Notes under the pieces: generated by a model
Database searches by the model: none
Told to the model about the DNA's origin: nothing
What the model saw: only the letters and a program-made list of their open reading frames with translations
Assembly (NCBI RefSeq): GCF_039614725.1
Contig: NZ_CP154859.1
Coordinates: 3,038,001 to 3,102,000 of the forward strand
Direction of reading: 5' to 3'
DNA length: 64,000 nt
DNA from: Thauera sp. JM12B12
GTDB lineage: Bacteria > Pseudomonadota > Gammaproteobacteria > Burkholderiales > Rhodocyclaceae
Translations under genes and position numbers: made by a program
Part shown: positions 1 through 8,960 of the stretch, piece by piece
Layout: each line of letters begins with the position of its first letter
How positions within the stretch are numbered: position 1 is the stretch's first letter

Positions 1-67
1 CTGTCGTCGACAGGCTTGCTGGCGCGCCCTTGGCCACGCGCTGGCCGCGCCACCGACGACTCGCCGC

Positions 68-868
68 ATGCTCGACATCCTCTACCGCGACGACTGGCTG
101 ATCGCGATCCACAAGCCTTCCGGCCTGCTCGTGCACCGCAGCCCGATCGCGGCACACGAGGAACGCTTCGCGGTGCAGCTGCTGCGCGACCAGATCGGCC
201 AGCGCGTCTATCCCGCCCACCGCCTCGATCGGGGCACCTCGGGCGTGCTGCTGTTCGCGCTCCAGCGCGAGGTCGCGCGCACGCTGGCGCAGCGCTTCGA
301 GTCGCAGGCGGTGGACAAGCGCTATCTGGCGATCGTGCGCGGCCATCCTGCCGAGAACGGCGTGATCGATCACGCACTGGTGCGCCGGCTCGACCCGGTG
401 GAAGTGCGCCGCGGCAAAGGCGCCGGCGCACGCGATGCGCTCCCGGAGGACCTCGACGAGGGCGATGCGATGGACGCTGCGGACCCGGTCATGGAGCCGG
501 TCGCCCAGCCCGCGCGCACCCGCTTCCGCCGCCTCGCGACGGTGGAACTGCCGCATGCGGTCGACCGCTATCCGACCAGCCGCTACGCACTCGTCGAACT
601 CTTCCCCGAGACCGGCCGTCGCCACCAGTTGCGCCGCCACCTGAAGCACATCGCCCACCCGATCATCGGCGACGCCACCTACGGCAAGGGCCGCCACAAC
701 CGCCTGTTCCAGGACCTCTTCGGCAGCCACCGTCTGCTGCTGGCCTGCACCCGGCTGGCGCTGGCGCATCCGGTGACAAAGGCGCCGCTGGAGATCGTGG
801 CGCCGGTGGCGGAGGATTTTGGGAGCGTCGCTGCTGCGCTTGGCTGGACCAAGCAGCCCGGCTCGTAG
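68..868 (+). CDS. truC: tRNA pseudouridine(65) synthase TruC (RluA family)
   Basis: This 266-residue protein probably converts a uridine in tRNA to pseudouridine in the cytoplasm. The RluA-family catalytic motif HRLDRGTSG is visible at residues 51-59, and Asp54 would be the catalytic aspartate. The N-terminus (DDWLIAIHKPSGLLVH) and the ETGRRHQLRRHLKH block are typical of the TruC branch. The length is normal for TruC. An acidic, low-conservation insert lies around residues 115-150. The ATG at 68 begins directly with the conserved first strand, so the start looks right. A different pseudouridine site (another RluA paralogue) is the main alternative. The gene stands alone and is followed by a repeat-containing gap. 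Confidence 0.85.
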   Translation: MLDILYRDDWLIAIHKPSGLLVHRSPIAAHEERFAVQLLRDQIGQRVYPAHRLDRGTSGVLLFALQREVARTLAQRFESQAVDKRYLAIVRGHPAENGVIDHALVRRLDPVEVRRGKGAGARDALPEDLDEGDAMDAADPVMEPVAQPARTRFRRLATVELPHAVDRYPTSRYALVELFPETGRRHQLRRHLKHIAHPIIGDATYGKGRHNRLFQDLFGSHRLLLACTRLALAHPVTKAPLEIVAPVAEDFGSVAAALGWTKQPGS

Positions 869-930
869 CATGTTGGGGCGCAGGCAACCACCCTCTGCGA
901 CCCGCCCTCTGCGCCCCGCCGGGGACGCGC

Positions 931-1002
931 GGGGTATTCCTTCCGGGGCTGCGGAACTCGCCCTTCGGGCTCGGACAGTCCTCGCCCCTTCACGAATACC
1001 CC
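931..1002 (+). repeat. 72-bp palindromic repeat, copy A
   Basis: This element has short terminal inverted repeats (GGGGTATTC at the left, GAATACCCC at the right) around an imperfect inner palindrome with a CCCTTCGGG turn. A second copy lies in opposite orientation at 1160-1227. The organisation is that of a REP- or MITE-like non-coding repeat. No transposase lies nearby. Confidence 0.75.
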
Positions 1003-1159
1003 ACACATCCCCGGCTACCGTGGTCGCCGCTCGACTGTCCTGACACCATCGTGTCTCAAAGCTATGTGGGTTCTGCTGCAAGGGCTCTCGCACACCTTGC
1101 TGTCTTCACGTTCTTTCTGCCTTTGCGTTGAGCTGAACCCTCGATTCCCGGATGCGTGC

Positions 1160-1227
1160 GGGGTATTCCTGAAGGGGCGAGGACTGTCCGAGCGAAGCGA
1201 GTTCCGCAGCCCCGGAAGGAACACCCC
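1160..1227 (-). repeat. 68-bp palindromic repeat, copy B (inverted relative to copy A)
   Basis: Its reverse complement matches copy A closely. The core CTGCGGAACTCG and the segment CGGACAGTCCTCGCCCCTTC are shared exactly. The inner turn is shorter by a few bases, and one terminal repeat carries a substitution. The two copies are separated by about 157 bp of unrelated sequence. Confidence 0.75.
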
Positions 1228-1401
1228 GTGCGCGTCCCTCGCGCCAGGCCTGCGAGCAAAGACGGTTGCACCCCAATTCAGAACATCCATCGACGCAAGC
1301 CGGCACATCGCAACACTTTCAAGGCAAAATCCTGGCTTCCCGCCGCCCGCACAGACACCCCCCTGCCAGGGCCCCGTTTCAATGACACTCCAGGTAAGAC
1401 G

Positions 1402-2478
1402 ATGAACCCGCTGCTCCAGGTACGCCAGCACGGCCAGCAGATCTGGCTCGACAACCTCTCCCGCACCCTGCTCAACGACGGCCACCTCGCGCGCTTCATC
1501 GGCGAGGACGGCGTCGCCGGGGTGACCACCAACCCGGCGATCTTCCACAAGGCGATCTCGGGCGGGCGCTACTACGAGGACGATCTCGCCGCGCTCAAGC
1601 AGCGCGACCTGAGCGCCGAAGCGCGCTACGAGGCGCTGGTCGTGCCCGACGTGCAGCGCGCCTGCGATCTGCTCGCGCCGCTGCACCAGGACAGCGGCGG
1701 CAACGCCGGCTACGTGAGCCTCGAGGTCTCGCCCGCCCTCGCCCACGATGCCGACGGCACGTTCGCCGCCGGCCTGCGTCTCAAGGCGGCGGTCGATCGT
1801 CCCAACCTGCTGATCAAGGTCCCCGCCACGACCGCCGGCCTGGACGCGATCGAGCGCCTGATCGGCGCCGGTGTCAGCGTGAACGTGACCCTGATGTTCT
1901 CGCTCGCCCACTGCGAGGCGGTGGCCGAGGCCTACCTGCGCGGGCTGCGCCGCCTGCAGGCTGCGGGTGGCGAGGTGGCGCCGGTGATGTCGGTGGCGAG
2001 CCTGTTCCTGTCGCGGGTGGATACCCTGGTCGACAAGCTGCTCGAAGAACGCGGCGGCGACCTGCTCGCGCTGCGCGGACGCACGGCGGTGGCGATGGCA
2101 CGGCTGGCCTACGAGGCCTACCAGGAACGCTTCCACGGCGCCGGCTTCGAGGACCTTGCCGCGGCGGGCGCGCGCCCCCAGTACATGCTGTGGGCGAGCA
2201 CCGGGACCAAGAACCCGGCCTACAGCGACCTGCTGTACGTCGAACCCCTCATCGGCGCGGAAACGGTGAATACCCTGCCCGACGCCACGCTCGACGCGCT
2301 GCGCGACCATGGCACGGTGGCCTCGACCCTGGAGGAGGACGTCGAGCAGGCGGCGCAACACTTCGTCGCGCTGGCCGCGGCGGGGATCGACATGGTGGCG
2401 GTCGGCGAGCGCCTGCAGCAGGAGGGCCTGGCACAGTTCGAACAGGCCTTTGCCGGCCTGCTCGAGCTCACCGCCTGA
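1402..2478 (+). CDS. tal: Transaldolase
   Basis: This 358-residue cytoplasmic enzyme transfers a dihydroxyacetone unit between sugar phosphates in the non-oxidative pentose phosphate pathway. The motif GVTTNPAIF at residues 40-48 and the Schiff-base lysine in LLIKVPATTAGLDA (Lys139) identify the family. The length and the late SVASLFLSRVD block match the longer transaldolase subgroup found with glucose-6-phosphate isomerase in some bacteria, although here it is not fused. The ATG at 1402 is chosen because homology begins there; the reading frame runs open further upstream only through the repeat region. Transcription appears to be monocistronic, since the next gene converges on it. Confidence 0.93.
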   Translation: MNPLLQVRQHGQQIWLDNLSRTLLNDGHLARFIGEDGVAGVTTNPAIFHKAISGGRYYEDDLAALKQRDLSAEARYEALVVPDVQRACDLLAPLHQDSGGNAGYVSLEVSPALAHDADGTFAAGLRLKAAVDRPNLLIKVPATTAGLDAIERLIGAGVSVNVTLMFSLAHCEAVAEAYLRGLRRLQAAGGEVAPVMSVASLFLSRVDTLVDKLLEERGGDLLALRGRTAVAMARLAYEAYQERFHGAGFEDLAAAGARPQYMLWASTGTKNPAYSDLLYVEPLIGAETVNTLPDATLDALRDHGTVASTLEEDVEQAAQHFVALAAAGIDMVAVGERLQQEGLAQFEQAFAGLLELTA

Positions 2479-2550
2479 ACAAGCGACACGGAACGACGAC
2501 GGACGGGCGCGGGCGCGTCCCCGTATTCCGGAATGGTGGGCGCGCGCCGT

Positions 2551-4446
2551 TCAGGCGGGTGCGAGCAGGGCCTCGCGCGACACGCCGCGGCGGTCGCCGG
2601 CACCCTCCAGCAGCTCCTTCATGTCGAGAATCAGCACGATCTGGCCGTTGGACAGCGTGGTCACCCCCGCCACGCCCTTGGGCCGGAAGTCGTCGAGCGA
2701 CTTGATCACCGCGTCCTCGCGGCCGGCAAAGCTGTCGATGGCGAGGATGAAGGACCACTCGGCCGCCTGCATCAGCACGCCGTACTGGGGCACGCGCTCA
2801 CGCGGCCAGCCGAGCAGGGTGGACAGCGGCGCGATCGGCAGCACCTCGCCGCGCACCACCATGGTCGCCTTGCCGCCGACGTCCTGGATGCTCCCGGGGT
2901 CGATCGGCAGGATCTCGCGCACCATCGACAGCGGCACGGCGAAGGGCTGTTCGCCCAGGCGCACCAGCAGCACCGGCAGGATCGCCAGCGTCAGCGGCAG
3001 GTTGATCACCAGCGTGGTGCCCTTGCCGAGCTGCGAGCGGATCTCGATCGTGCCGTTGAGCTTCTGGATGTTGGTGCGGACCACATCCATGCCGACGCCG
3101 CGGCCGGACACGTCCGACACCTTCTCGGCCATCGAGAAACCAGGCAGGAAGATCAGGTTGTAGCTCTGGCGATCGTCCATCGTGCTCGCCTCCTCATCGC
3201 TGATGAGGCCCTTGGCGAGCGCCTTGGCACGCAGGCGTTCGGCGTCCATGCCGCGGCCATCGTCGGCGACCAGGATCACGATGTGGTCGCCCTCCTGGCG
3301 CGCCTCCAGGCGCAGCACCGACTTCGCCGGCTTGCCTGCGGCGGCACGGCCGGCGGCGTCCTCCACGCCGTGGTCAACGGCGTTGCGGATGAGGTGGATG
3401 ATCGGATCGGACAGATCCTCGATCATCGTCTTGTCGATCTCGGTGTCCTCGCCGACGAGCTGCAGCTCGACGTCCTTGCCGAGGCTGCGCGCGAGGTCGC
3501 GGGCGATGCGGGGGTACTTCTGGAACAGGCGGCCGATCGGCTGCATGCGCGTCTTCATGACCGCGTTCTGCAGGTCGGACACCAGCAGGTCGAGCTGGCT
3601 CACCGCGATGTCGAGGGCATGCAGGGTCTCGGCGTCGGTGCGTCCGCTCAGGATGTCGCTGCGCAGGGCGTTGAGGCGGTTCTTGGTCAGACCGATCTCG
3701 CCCGAGAGATTCAGCACCTGGTCGAGGCGCGCGGTATCGACGCGGATCGAGTTGTCACGCTGGCGCTCGCTGTCGCGCCGACCGGTGGGGGCACTGGCGA
3801 CCGGCAGGTCGGACTCCCGGCGCCCGAAGGCCGCGCGCACGATCGGATCGCTGTTGACCGGCGGCTCGGCGGCAGGCACCGGCGGGCGGGCGGCGGGCGG
3901 CGCTGCGGCCGGCGATGGAGGCGCTGCCCCGCCGCTGACCACGGTGCTGCCGGTGACCGCGGCATAGAGCGCATCCCAGTCGGGCTCGCCCGGTCGCGGT
4001 ACGCTCGCCGCTGCGGGCTTCGCCATCGGAGCGGCGTCGGTGGGCGCTGCTGCGCCGCCGCTCACCGCGACCCGCAGGCTGTTCAGCAGCGCCGGTTCCG
4101 CCGGCGGTGGCTGCACGCCGCGCTCGAGCTCACCGAACATGTCGCGCACCGCAGCGGTGGCGGCAAGGATCACGTCCATGCGTTCGGGCGTCACCCCGAG
4201 CTCGCCGTTGCGCAGCTTGTCGAACAGGCTCTCGGTGAGGTGACACAGGGTGACCAGTTCGGTCGCGTTGAGGAAGCCCGCGCCACCCTTGATGGTGTGG
4301 AAGCCACGGAAGATGTCGTTGAGCAGACCGCGATCCTCGGGCGAACGCTCGAGATCGACCAGCTTGTTGTCGACCCCTGACAGCAGGTCCCCCGCCTCGA
4401 CGAGGAAGTCCTGAAGGAGGTCCTCCATGCCCGCAAAATCACTCAT
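2551..4446 (-). CDS. cheA: Chemotaxis histidine kinase CheA
   Basis: CheA autophosphorylates in response to chemoreceptor arrays and passes phosphate to CheY. The 631-residue protein starts with an HPt domain whose phosphorylated histidine is His50 in FHTIKGGAGF. A Pro/Ala-rich linker of roughly residues 130-215 follows, then the dimerisation helices, the ATPase with N-box (HLIRNAVDHGVE) and G1 box (VADDGRGMD), and a C-terminal CheW-like domain. The linker shows no obvious CheY-binding P2 domain. It is the last gene of the minus-strand mot-che operon, 89 bp after cheZ. No cheW, cheR or cheB occurs in the window, so those must lie elsewhere. Confidence 0.95.
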   Translation of the reverse strand: MSDFAGMEDLLQDFLVEAGDLLSGVDNKLVDLERSPEDRGLLNDIFRGFHTIKGGAGFLNATELVTLCHLTESLFDKLRNGELGVTPERMDVILAATAAVRDMFGELERGVQPPPAEPALLNSLRVAVSGGAAAPTDAAPMAKPAAASVPRPGEPDWDALYAAVTGSTVVSGGAAPPSPAAAPPAARPPVPAAEPPVNSDPIVRAAFGRRESDLPVASAPTGRRDSERQRDNSIRVDTARLDQVLNLSGEIGLTKNRLNALRSDILSGRTDAETLHALDIAVSQLDLLVSDLQNAVMKTRMQPIGRLFQKYPRIARDLARSLGKDVELQLVGEDTEIDKTMIEDLSDPIIHLIRNAVDHGVEDAAGRAAAGKPAKSVLRLEARQEGDHIVILVADDGRGMDAERLRAKALAKGLISDEEASTMDDRQSYNLIFLPGFSMAEKVSDVSGRGVGMDVVRTNIQKLNGTIEIRSQLGKGTTLVINLPLTLAILPVLLVRLGEQPFAVPLSMVREILPIDPGSIQDVGGKATMVVRGEVLPIAPLSTLLGWPRERVPQYGVLMQAAEWSFILAIDSFAGREDAVIKSLDDFRPKGVAGVTTLSNGQIVLILDMKELLEGAGDRRGVSREALLAPA

Positions 4447-4535
4447 GACTCAGATTGCTCCAGATTGCCCCGGCTAATCTGCCGCCGCCGCGCGGCGACA
4501 TACTGGCGCGGGTCACGCCCGCGCACGGGCGCACG

Positions 4536-5399
4536 TCAAAATCCCAGGCTCTCGAGCAGGTCGTCGACCTGCGCCTGGCTGGTGAGCACGTCGGTGCGGC
4601 CGGTGGCGTCGATCACCGGTCCATTGAGCAGGCCGGAGTGGCGTTCCTGGCGAACCTGCGGCGGTGCGGCTTCGAGCAGCACCTGCAGCAGCTGCGTCTC
4701 CAGCATCTGCGCGAGATCGACGACGCGCTTGATCACCTGCCCGGTGAGGTCCTGGAAATCCTGCGCCATCATGATCTCGTGCAGCTGCGCGCTCGTCGTC
4801 CGCGTGCCCTGGCCGACCGCAGAGAGGAAGCCGTGCGTGTCCGCGCTCAGTTCGCGGAAGGCCTCGGGCGACAGCTTGCCGGCGTAGAGCGCGTCCCAGC
4901 GCGCTTTCAGCTCGTCGGCGCCACTGGCGAGCTCGTCCTGGATCGGGCGCGCGACATCGGTGGCGTTGAGCACCCGGCTGGCAGCCTGCTCGGTGGTCTG
5001 CGCGATGTAGCCGAGGCGCTGGCGCGCATCCGGAATCGCCTCTGCGGCCTCCTTCAGCGCCCCCTCCAGGCCGAGCTCGCGCAGGCTGTCATGCACCTGG
5101 CGGGTGAGCTGTCCGAGGCGATGAAAGACCGCGTCCGACTCGCCCGCAGCCGGCGACGGCACGTGCGCCTCGCCCGTTGCCTGAGGCGCGGCGACGACAT
5201 GGGCCTGCTCCGCGACCGCATCGAAGAGCGCCTGCAGCTCGTCGGAGTCGCCCGAATCGTCGATCGTGAGCGGGGAGACGGCGGCCATCGATGCGGGCAC
5301 CGTGCTGCGCCCCCCCGCCGGATCGGCGGCGATGCTGTCGAAGAGGGCCTGCAGCTCGTCCGAGTCGCCCGATTCGTCCAATCTAGACTTCTTGCTCAT
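4536..5399 (-). CDS. cheZ: CheY-P phosphatase CheZ, with duplicated N-terminal motif
   Basis: CheZ dephosphorylates CheY-P and resets the flagellar motor. The long helical hairpin contains the catalytic DLTGQVIKRV segment, with Asp217 and Gln221 equivalent to the Asp/Gln pair of the E. coli enzyme. The C-terminus VDDLLESLGF is the CheY-tethering peptide. At 287 residues it is longer than E. coli CheZ (214). The excess is an N-terminal tail of about 90 residues containing the segment SGDSDELQALFD twice (residues 10-21 and 49-60). That motif resembles the CheY-binding peptide of FliM. The gene lies between cheY and cheA in the same operon. Confidence 0.9.
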   Translation of the reverse strand: MSKKSRLDESGDSDELQALFDSIAADPAGGRSTVPASMAAVSPLTIDDSGDSDELQALFDAVAEQAHVVAAPQATGEAHVPSPAAGESDAVFHRLGQLTRQVHDSLRELGLEGALKEAAEAIPDARQRLGYIAQTTEQAASRVLNATDVARPIQDELASGADELKARWDALYAGKLSPEAFRELSADTHGFLSAVGQGTRTTSAQLHEIMMAQDFQDLTGQVIKRVVDLAQMLETQLLQVLLEAAPPQVRQERHSGLLNGPVIDATGRTDVLTSQAQVDDLLESLGF

Positions 5400-5425
5400 G
5401 TTCCTGCTCCGTGTTCGGCTGCCGC

Positions 5426-5824
5426 TCAGGACGGCGCGCGACCCATCTTCTCGAAAATCTTCTCCAGCTTCTCGGCGAGGGTGGCCGCGGTGAAGGGCTT
5501 GACCACGTAACCGCTGGCGCCGGCCTGGGCGGCGGCGATGATGTTCTCCTTCTTCGCCTCGGCGGTGATCATCAGCACCGGCAGGTGTTTGAGCTGGGGG
5601 CTGCGGCGGATGGCCTGCAGCAGCGCGAGGCCGTCCATGTTCGGCATGTTCCAGTCGGTGACGACGAAGTCGTAGGGTGCGGTGTTGAGCTTCTGCAGCG
5701 CGACCGCGCCATCCTCGGCCTCGTCGACGTTGCTGAAGCCGAGTTCCTTGAGGAGGTTGCGCACGATGCGGCGCATGGTCGAAAAGTCATCGACGACGAG
5801 GAATCGGGTCTTGGGGTCGGCCAT
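5426..5824 (-). CDS. cheY: Chemotaxis response regulator CheY
   Basis: This is a single-domain receiver of 132 residues that, when phosphorylated by CheA, binds the flagellar switch. All key residues are present at the same numbers as in E. coli CheY: Asp12, Asp13, phospho-acceptor Asp57 (VTDWNM), Thr87 (MITAEA) and Lys109 (VVKPF). It sits between the second cheV and cheZ, with a short gap on each side, in the minus-strand operon. Confidence 0.96.
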   Translation of the reverse strand: MADPKTRFLVVDDFSTMRRIVRNLLKELGFSNVDEAEDGAVALQKLNTAPYDFVVTDWNMPNMDGLALLQAIRRSPQLKHLPVLMITAEAKKENIIAAAQAGASGYVVKPFTAATLAEKLEKIFEKMGRAPS

Positions 5825-5857
5825 CTTGTTTTCTCCGGGGTTTCACTGCCTCGGCGC

Positions 5858-6817
5858 TCAGGCGCCGCGGCGGCCGCGCTGCAACATCGGACGAATGGTG
5901 TCCGCGAGGACTTCGGCGTCGAATTTTGCCACGTAGGCATCGACGCCGACGCGCTTGCCCATGGCGCGATTGGCCTCTGAGGACAGCGACGAATGCATGA
6001 CCACGGGGATGCCGCTGAAGCGCGGGTCGGCCTTGATGTTGCGGGTGAGCACGTAGCCATCCATCTCGGGCATCTCGGCATCGACCAGGATGAGGTCGAT
6101 CTCGTCGAGCAGCTGCCGTCCGGTCTGCTCCGCATGGCTGGCCAGACTCTCGAGGCGGTTCCAGGCCTCGAGGCCGTTCTGCGCGTTCTTGTGACGCACG
6201 CCGAGACGGTCGAGCACCTCGCTGATCTTGCGCCGGGCCACCGCGGAATCATCCACGAAGAAGACGTTCACCTCGTGGCCGTTGCCGATCGGCGCGATGT
6301 TGCCGACCACGGTGTCGCCGAAGGTGTTGGCGAGCACGGTCTCGACGTCGAGGATCGAGACCAGGCGGCCGTCGGACAGCTCGGTGATCGCGGTGATGAA
6401 GCTCTGCGTTCCGGAGGACACGTTCTCGGGCGCGCGCACGCGATCCCACTCGACACGGACGATGCGGTCCACCGAAGACACCAGGAAGCCGAGCGTGCGC
6501 TTGCTGTACTCGGTGACCATCATCGCACCGCCGAGCGGCGCGTCCGGCCGGGTCAGGCCGAGGATGCTGCCGAGCGACAGCACCGGGATGACGTTGCCGC
6601 GCAGCGAGATCAGGCCCTCGACGCCGGCGGGCATGTTGGGCGTGCGGGTGATGAAGGGTGTCTTCGACACCTCGCGCACCTTGAACACATTGATGCCGAA
6701 ATGCTCGCTGGTGCCGAGCGAGAACAGCAGGATCTCCATGCGGTTCGAGCCGGCCAGCGTGGCGCGCCCGTCGACCTCGTCGAACAGCGCGCTTTGCTCG
6801 TGATGATCGTTATGCAT
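5858..6817 (-). CDS. cheV: Chemotaxis coupling protein CheV (CheW-receiver), copy 2
   Basis: CheV couples chemoreceptors to CheA and can be tuned by phosphorylation. This 319-residue protein has an N-terminal CheW-like domain (about residues 20-165, with FGINVFKVREV) and a C-terminal receiver (about 180-315). The receiver carries the phospho-acceptor in LVDAEMPEMDG and a lysine in AYVAKF. It is the second of two adjacent cheV genes; the two proteins are clearly paralogous but diverged. Only 9 bp separate the two genes, so they are almost certainly co-transcribed. Confidence 0.92.
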   Translation of the reverse strand: MHNDHHEQSALFDEVDGRATLAGSNRMEILLFSLGTSEHFGINVFKVREVSKTPFITRTPNMPAGVEGLISLRGNVIPVLSLGSILGLTRPDAPLGGAMMVTEYSKRTLGFLVSSVDRIVRVEWDRVRAPENVSSGTQSFITAITELSDGRLVSILDVETVLANTFGDTVVGNIAPIGNGHEVNVFFVDDSAVARRKISEVLDRLGVRHKNAQNGLEAWNRLESLASHAEQTGRQLLDEIDLILVDAEMPEMDGYVLTRNIKADPRFSGIPVVMHSSLSSEANRAMGKRVGVDAYVAKFDAEVLADTIRPMLQRGRRGA

Positions 6818-6826
6818 GATCCACCC

Positions 6827-7795
6827 TCAACGCATGCCTGCGGTATCGCCACCACCCAGCAGGCGCGCCAGGGTCTGCGACAGACGCTGAGGCTCGAACT
6901 TGGGCACGTATTCGTCGACACCGACGGACAGGCCGAGCTGCTGGTTGGACATGCCCGACAACGATGAATGCATGATCACCGGCACGCCGGCGAAGCGGCG
7001 GTCGGCCTTGATCTGACGCGTAAGCATGTAGCCGTCCATCTCCGGCATCTCGACATCGGTCAGCACCAGACTGACGAAGTCGCTCACCTTGCGTCCGCAG
7101 GCCTCGGCGTGGGCGGCGACGCGGCGCAGTTCGTCCCAGGCCTGGCGGCCATTGACTGCGCCCACATGGCGCACGTTCATCGCATCCAGGGTCTGCTTGA
7201 TCTGCTTGCGCGCCACCGAGGAGTCGTCGGCGAAATACACCACGTGGGCGTCGCCGCCAGGGACCGGCTCGATGTCGCGGAAGAGGAATTCGTCGTCGTA
7301 GCGCGAAGTCTCGGAGAGCACGCGCTCGACGTCGAGCATCATCACCAGGCGGCCGTCGGCGAGCTCGGTGACCGCCGTGACCAGGCCCCCGAGGCGGGCG
7401 GTGAGCATCTCGGGCGGCACGCGCATCTGCGACCAGTCCAGCCGCAGGATGGTGTCGACGCCCTCGACCAGGAAGCCCTGGGTGTGCCCGTTGTATTCGG
7501 TGACGATCATGATCTCGCGCGCCGCCTCGGAACCGACGCCGACGTAGGCGCCCAGGTCAACCACCGGCACGAGGGCGCCGCGCAGGCTCACCATCCCCTG
7601 GACGGCGTCCGGCATCTCGGGCGCCGCCGTGATCGCCGGCGTGCGCATCACCTCGCGCACCTTGAAGACGTTGATGCCGAAGGTTTCGCGACGGCCGGTA
7701 CGCGCGTCCACGCCCAGCGTGAACAGCAGGATCTCCAGCTTGTTCGTGCCCGCAAGCCGGGTGCGGGCGTCAATGTTCTTGAGCAGTTCGGACAT
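6827..7795 (-). CDS. cheV: Chemotaxis coupling protein CheV (CheW-receiver), copy 1
   Basis: This 322-residue paralogue of the downstream cheV has the same architecture: a CheW-like domain (FGINVFKVREVMRTP) followed by a receiver with phospho-acceptor Asp in LTDVEMPEMDG and lysine in EYVPKF. A short insert (DARTGRR) in the first strand pair separates it from copy 2. It lies 87 bp after motB in the same direction. Two CheV proteins in one operon suggest coupling to different receptor sets or an adaptation role; that is inference. Confidence 0.92.
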   Translation of the reverse strand: MSELLKNIDARTRLAGTNKLEILLFTLGVDARTGRRETFGINVFKVREVMRTPAITAAPEMPDAVQGMVSLRGALVPVVDLGAYVGVGSEAAREIMIVTEYNGHTQGFLVEGVDTILRLDWSQMRVPPEMLTARLGGLVTAVTELADGRLVMMLDVERVLSETSRYDDEFLFRDIEPVPGGDAHVVYFADDSSVARKQIKQTLDAMNVRHVGAVNGRQAWDELRRVAAHAEACGRKVSDFVSLVLTDVEMPEMDGYMLTRQIKADRRFAGVPVIMHSSLSGMSNQQLGLSVGVDEYVPKFEPQRLSQTLARLLGGGDTAGMR

Positions 7796-7882
7796 GGGTT
7801 ACCGCCTTGCGGTGGTTTGTGCGCACGGAGGGAGCGGTGCGCCTTCAATGGGATATCGGCGCCATCGGCCCCGACTTGAGGC

Positions 7883-8884
7883 TCATCGCGCCACCACGGG
7901 CGGCGCCCCGGGCGCGACGAACGGATCGACGGCCCCGCCGTTCGCCCCCGCTGGCGCAATGCGGTCCGGCGCGGGCGGACTGCCCGGTGGGGCCTGGCCG
8001 CGCATCGCGCTCTCGGCGGTCTTGTTGAGGACGATGATGCTGATGCGGCGATTGGAAGGATCGAGCGGATCGTCCGGATTGAGGTGCACCGTATCGGCGA
8101 GGCCGACCACGCGCACCATCTTGCCCGGCTCGAGCCCGCCCAGGACGAGTTCGCGGCGCGCGGCGTTGGCACGGTTCGAGGACAGCTCCCAGTTCGAGAA
8201 GCCGCGCTCGCCACCGGCGTACTGGGACGAATCCGTGTGGCCCGACATGCTGACGCGGTTGTCCACATCGTTGAGCGCGCGTGCGATCTCGCGCAGCAGC
8301 TCGCGCGTGTAGGGCCGCAGCTCGGCGCTCGACGAGGTGAACATCGGCCGGTTCTGGGCGTCGATCAGCTGGATGCGCAAGCCTTCGCTGATGATGTCGA
8401 GCAGGAGCTGGTTCTTGAACTGGCGCAACGAGGGATTGGCCTCGATGATCGCCTCCAGCTTGCCCTTGAGATCGATCAGCTTGCTGCGCTCGCGGCGCTC
8501 GGCGGCCTCCAGCGCAGCCTGCTCCTCGCTCGTGCGGCGCGCGGGCGCGGCGTCGAGGTTGATCGCGCGCGTGCTCGGGGTGTCGCCGCGCTTGACCTGG
8601 CCCACCTTGCGCGACAGGTCCTCGCCGCCACCCTTGATGATGCTCGAGCTGTCGCCGGTACCCTCCCCCCCCTGCATCGACACCTTGAGCGGGTTCTGGA
8701 AGTAGTCGGCGATGCCCTCGAGGTCGCCCTGGGCGGTCGAGCCGAGCAGCCACATGAGCAGGAAGAAGGCCATCATCGCGGTCACGAAGTCCGCATAGGC
8801 GATCTTCCACGCGCCGCCGTGGTGGCCGCCGCCGCCCTTCTTGATGCGCTTGACGACGATTGGCTGCTGGGTGTCGTCGCTCAT
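7883..8884 (-). CDS. motB: Flagellar stator protein MotB
   Basis: MotB anchors the proton-driven stator to peptidoglycan. The 333-residue protein has a Lys/Gly/His-rich cytoplasmic N-terminus and one membrane segment (YADFVTAMMAFFLLMWLL) with the proton-binding Asp32, the same position as in E. coli. A plug/linker region and an OmpA-like peptidoglycan-binding domain follow (about residues 165-290, with SGHTDSSQYAGGERGFSNWE). The N-terminal motif and its pairing with motA favour the proton-type MotB. The C-terminal tail is Pro/Ala-rich. The gene lies 76 bp after motA. Confidence 0.95.
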   Translation of the reverse strand: MSDDTQQPIVVKRIKKGGGGHHGGAWKIAYADFVTAMMAFFLLMWLLGSTAQGDLEGIADYFQNPLKVSMQGGEGTGDSSSIIKGGGEDLSRKVGQVKRGDTPSTRAINLDAAPARRTSEEQAALEAAERRERSKLIDLKGKLEAIIEANPSLRQFKNQLLLDIISEGLRIQLIDAQNRPMFTSSSAELRPYTRELLREIARALNDVDNRVSMSGHTDSSQYAGGERGFSNWELSSNRANAARRELVLGGLEPGKMVRVVGLADTVHLNPDDPLDPSNRRISIIVLNKTAESAMRGQAPPGSPPAPDRIAPAGANGGAVDPFVAPGAPPVVAR

Positions 8885-8960
8885 CGCGCGCTCCCCGCGC
8901 GCCGGCGCGCAGGCGCTGGCGGGATGTCACTCAGATCGGGACTCGAGAACGCCATGCCGC

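Larger units (their letters stand above)
869..1401. other. 533-bp gene-free stretch with an inverted repeat pair
   Basis: No convincing coding sequence lies between truC and transaldolase. The stretch is dominated by two copies of a ~70-bp imperfect palindrome in opposite orientation (931-1002 and 1160-1227). The reading frames that cross it in both directions are produced by the repeat and resemble no known protein. No clear tRNA, small RNA or promoter was recognised in the remainder. Confidence 0.6.

Noticed and set aside
16..1131. Frames crossing the ~70-bp repeats near 1 kb that look like a conserved peptide
   Set aside because: The shared peptide comes from translating the palindromic repeat; it overlaps truC in another frame and has no signs of a gene.
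2533..4380. Long open frame (about 615 codons) on the plus strand opposite cheA
   Set aside because: It is antisense to a clear CheA, rich in His/Asp/Arg as expected from GC-rich mirror frames, and has no family features.
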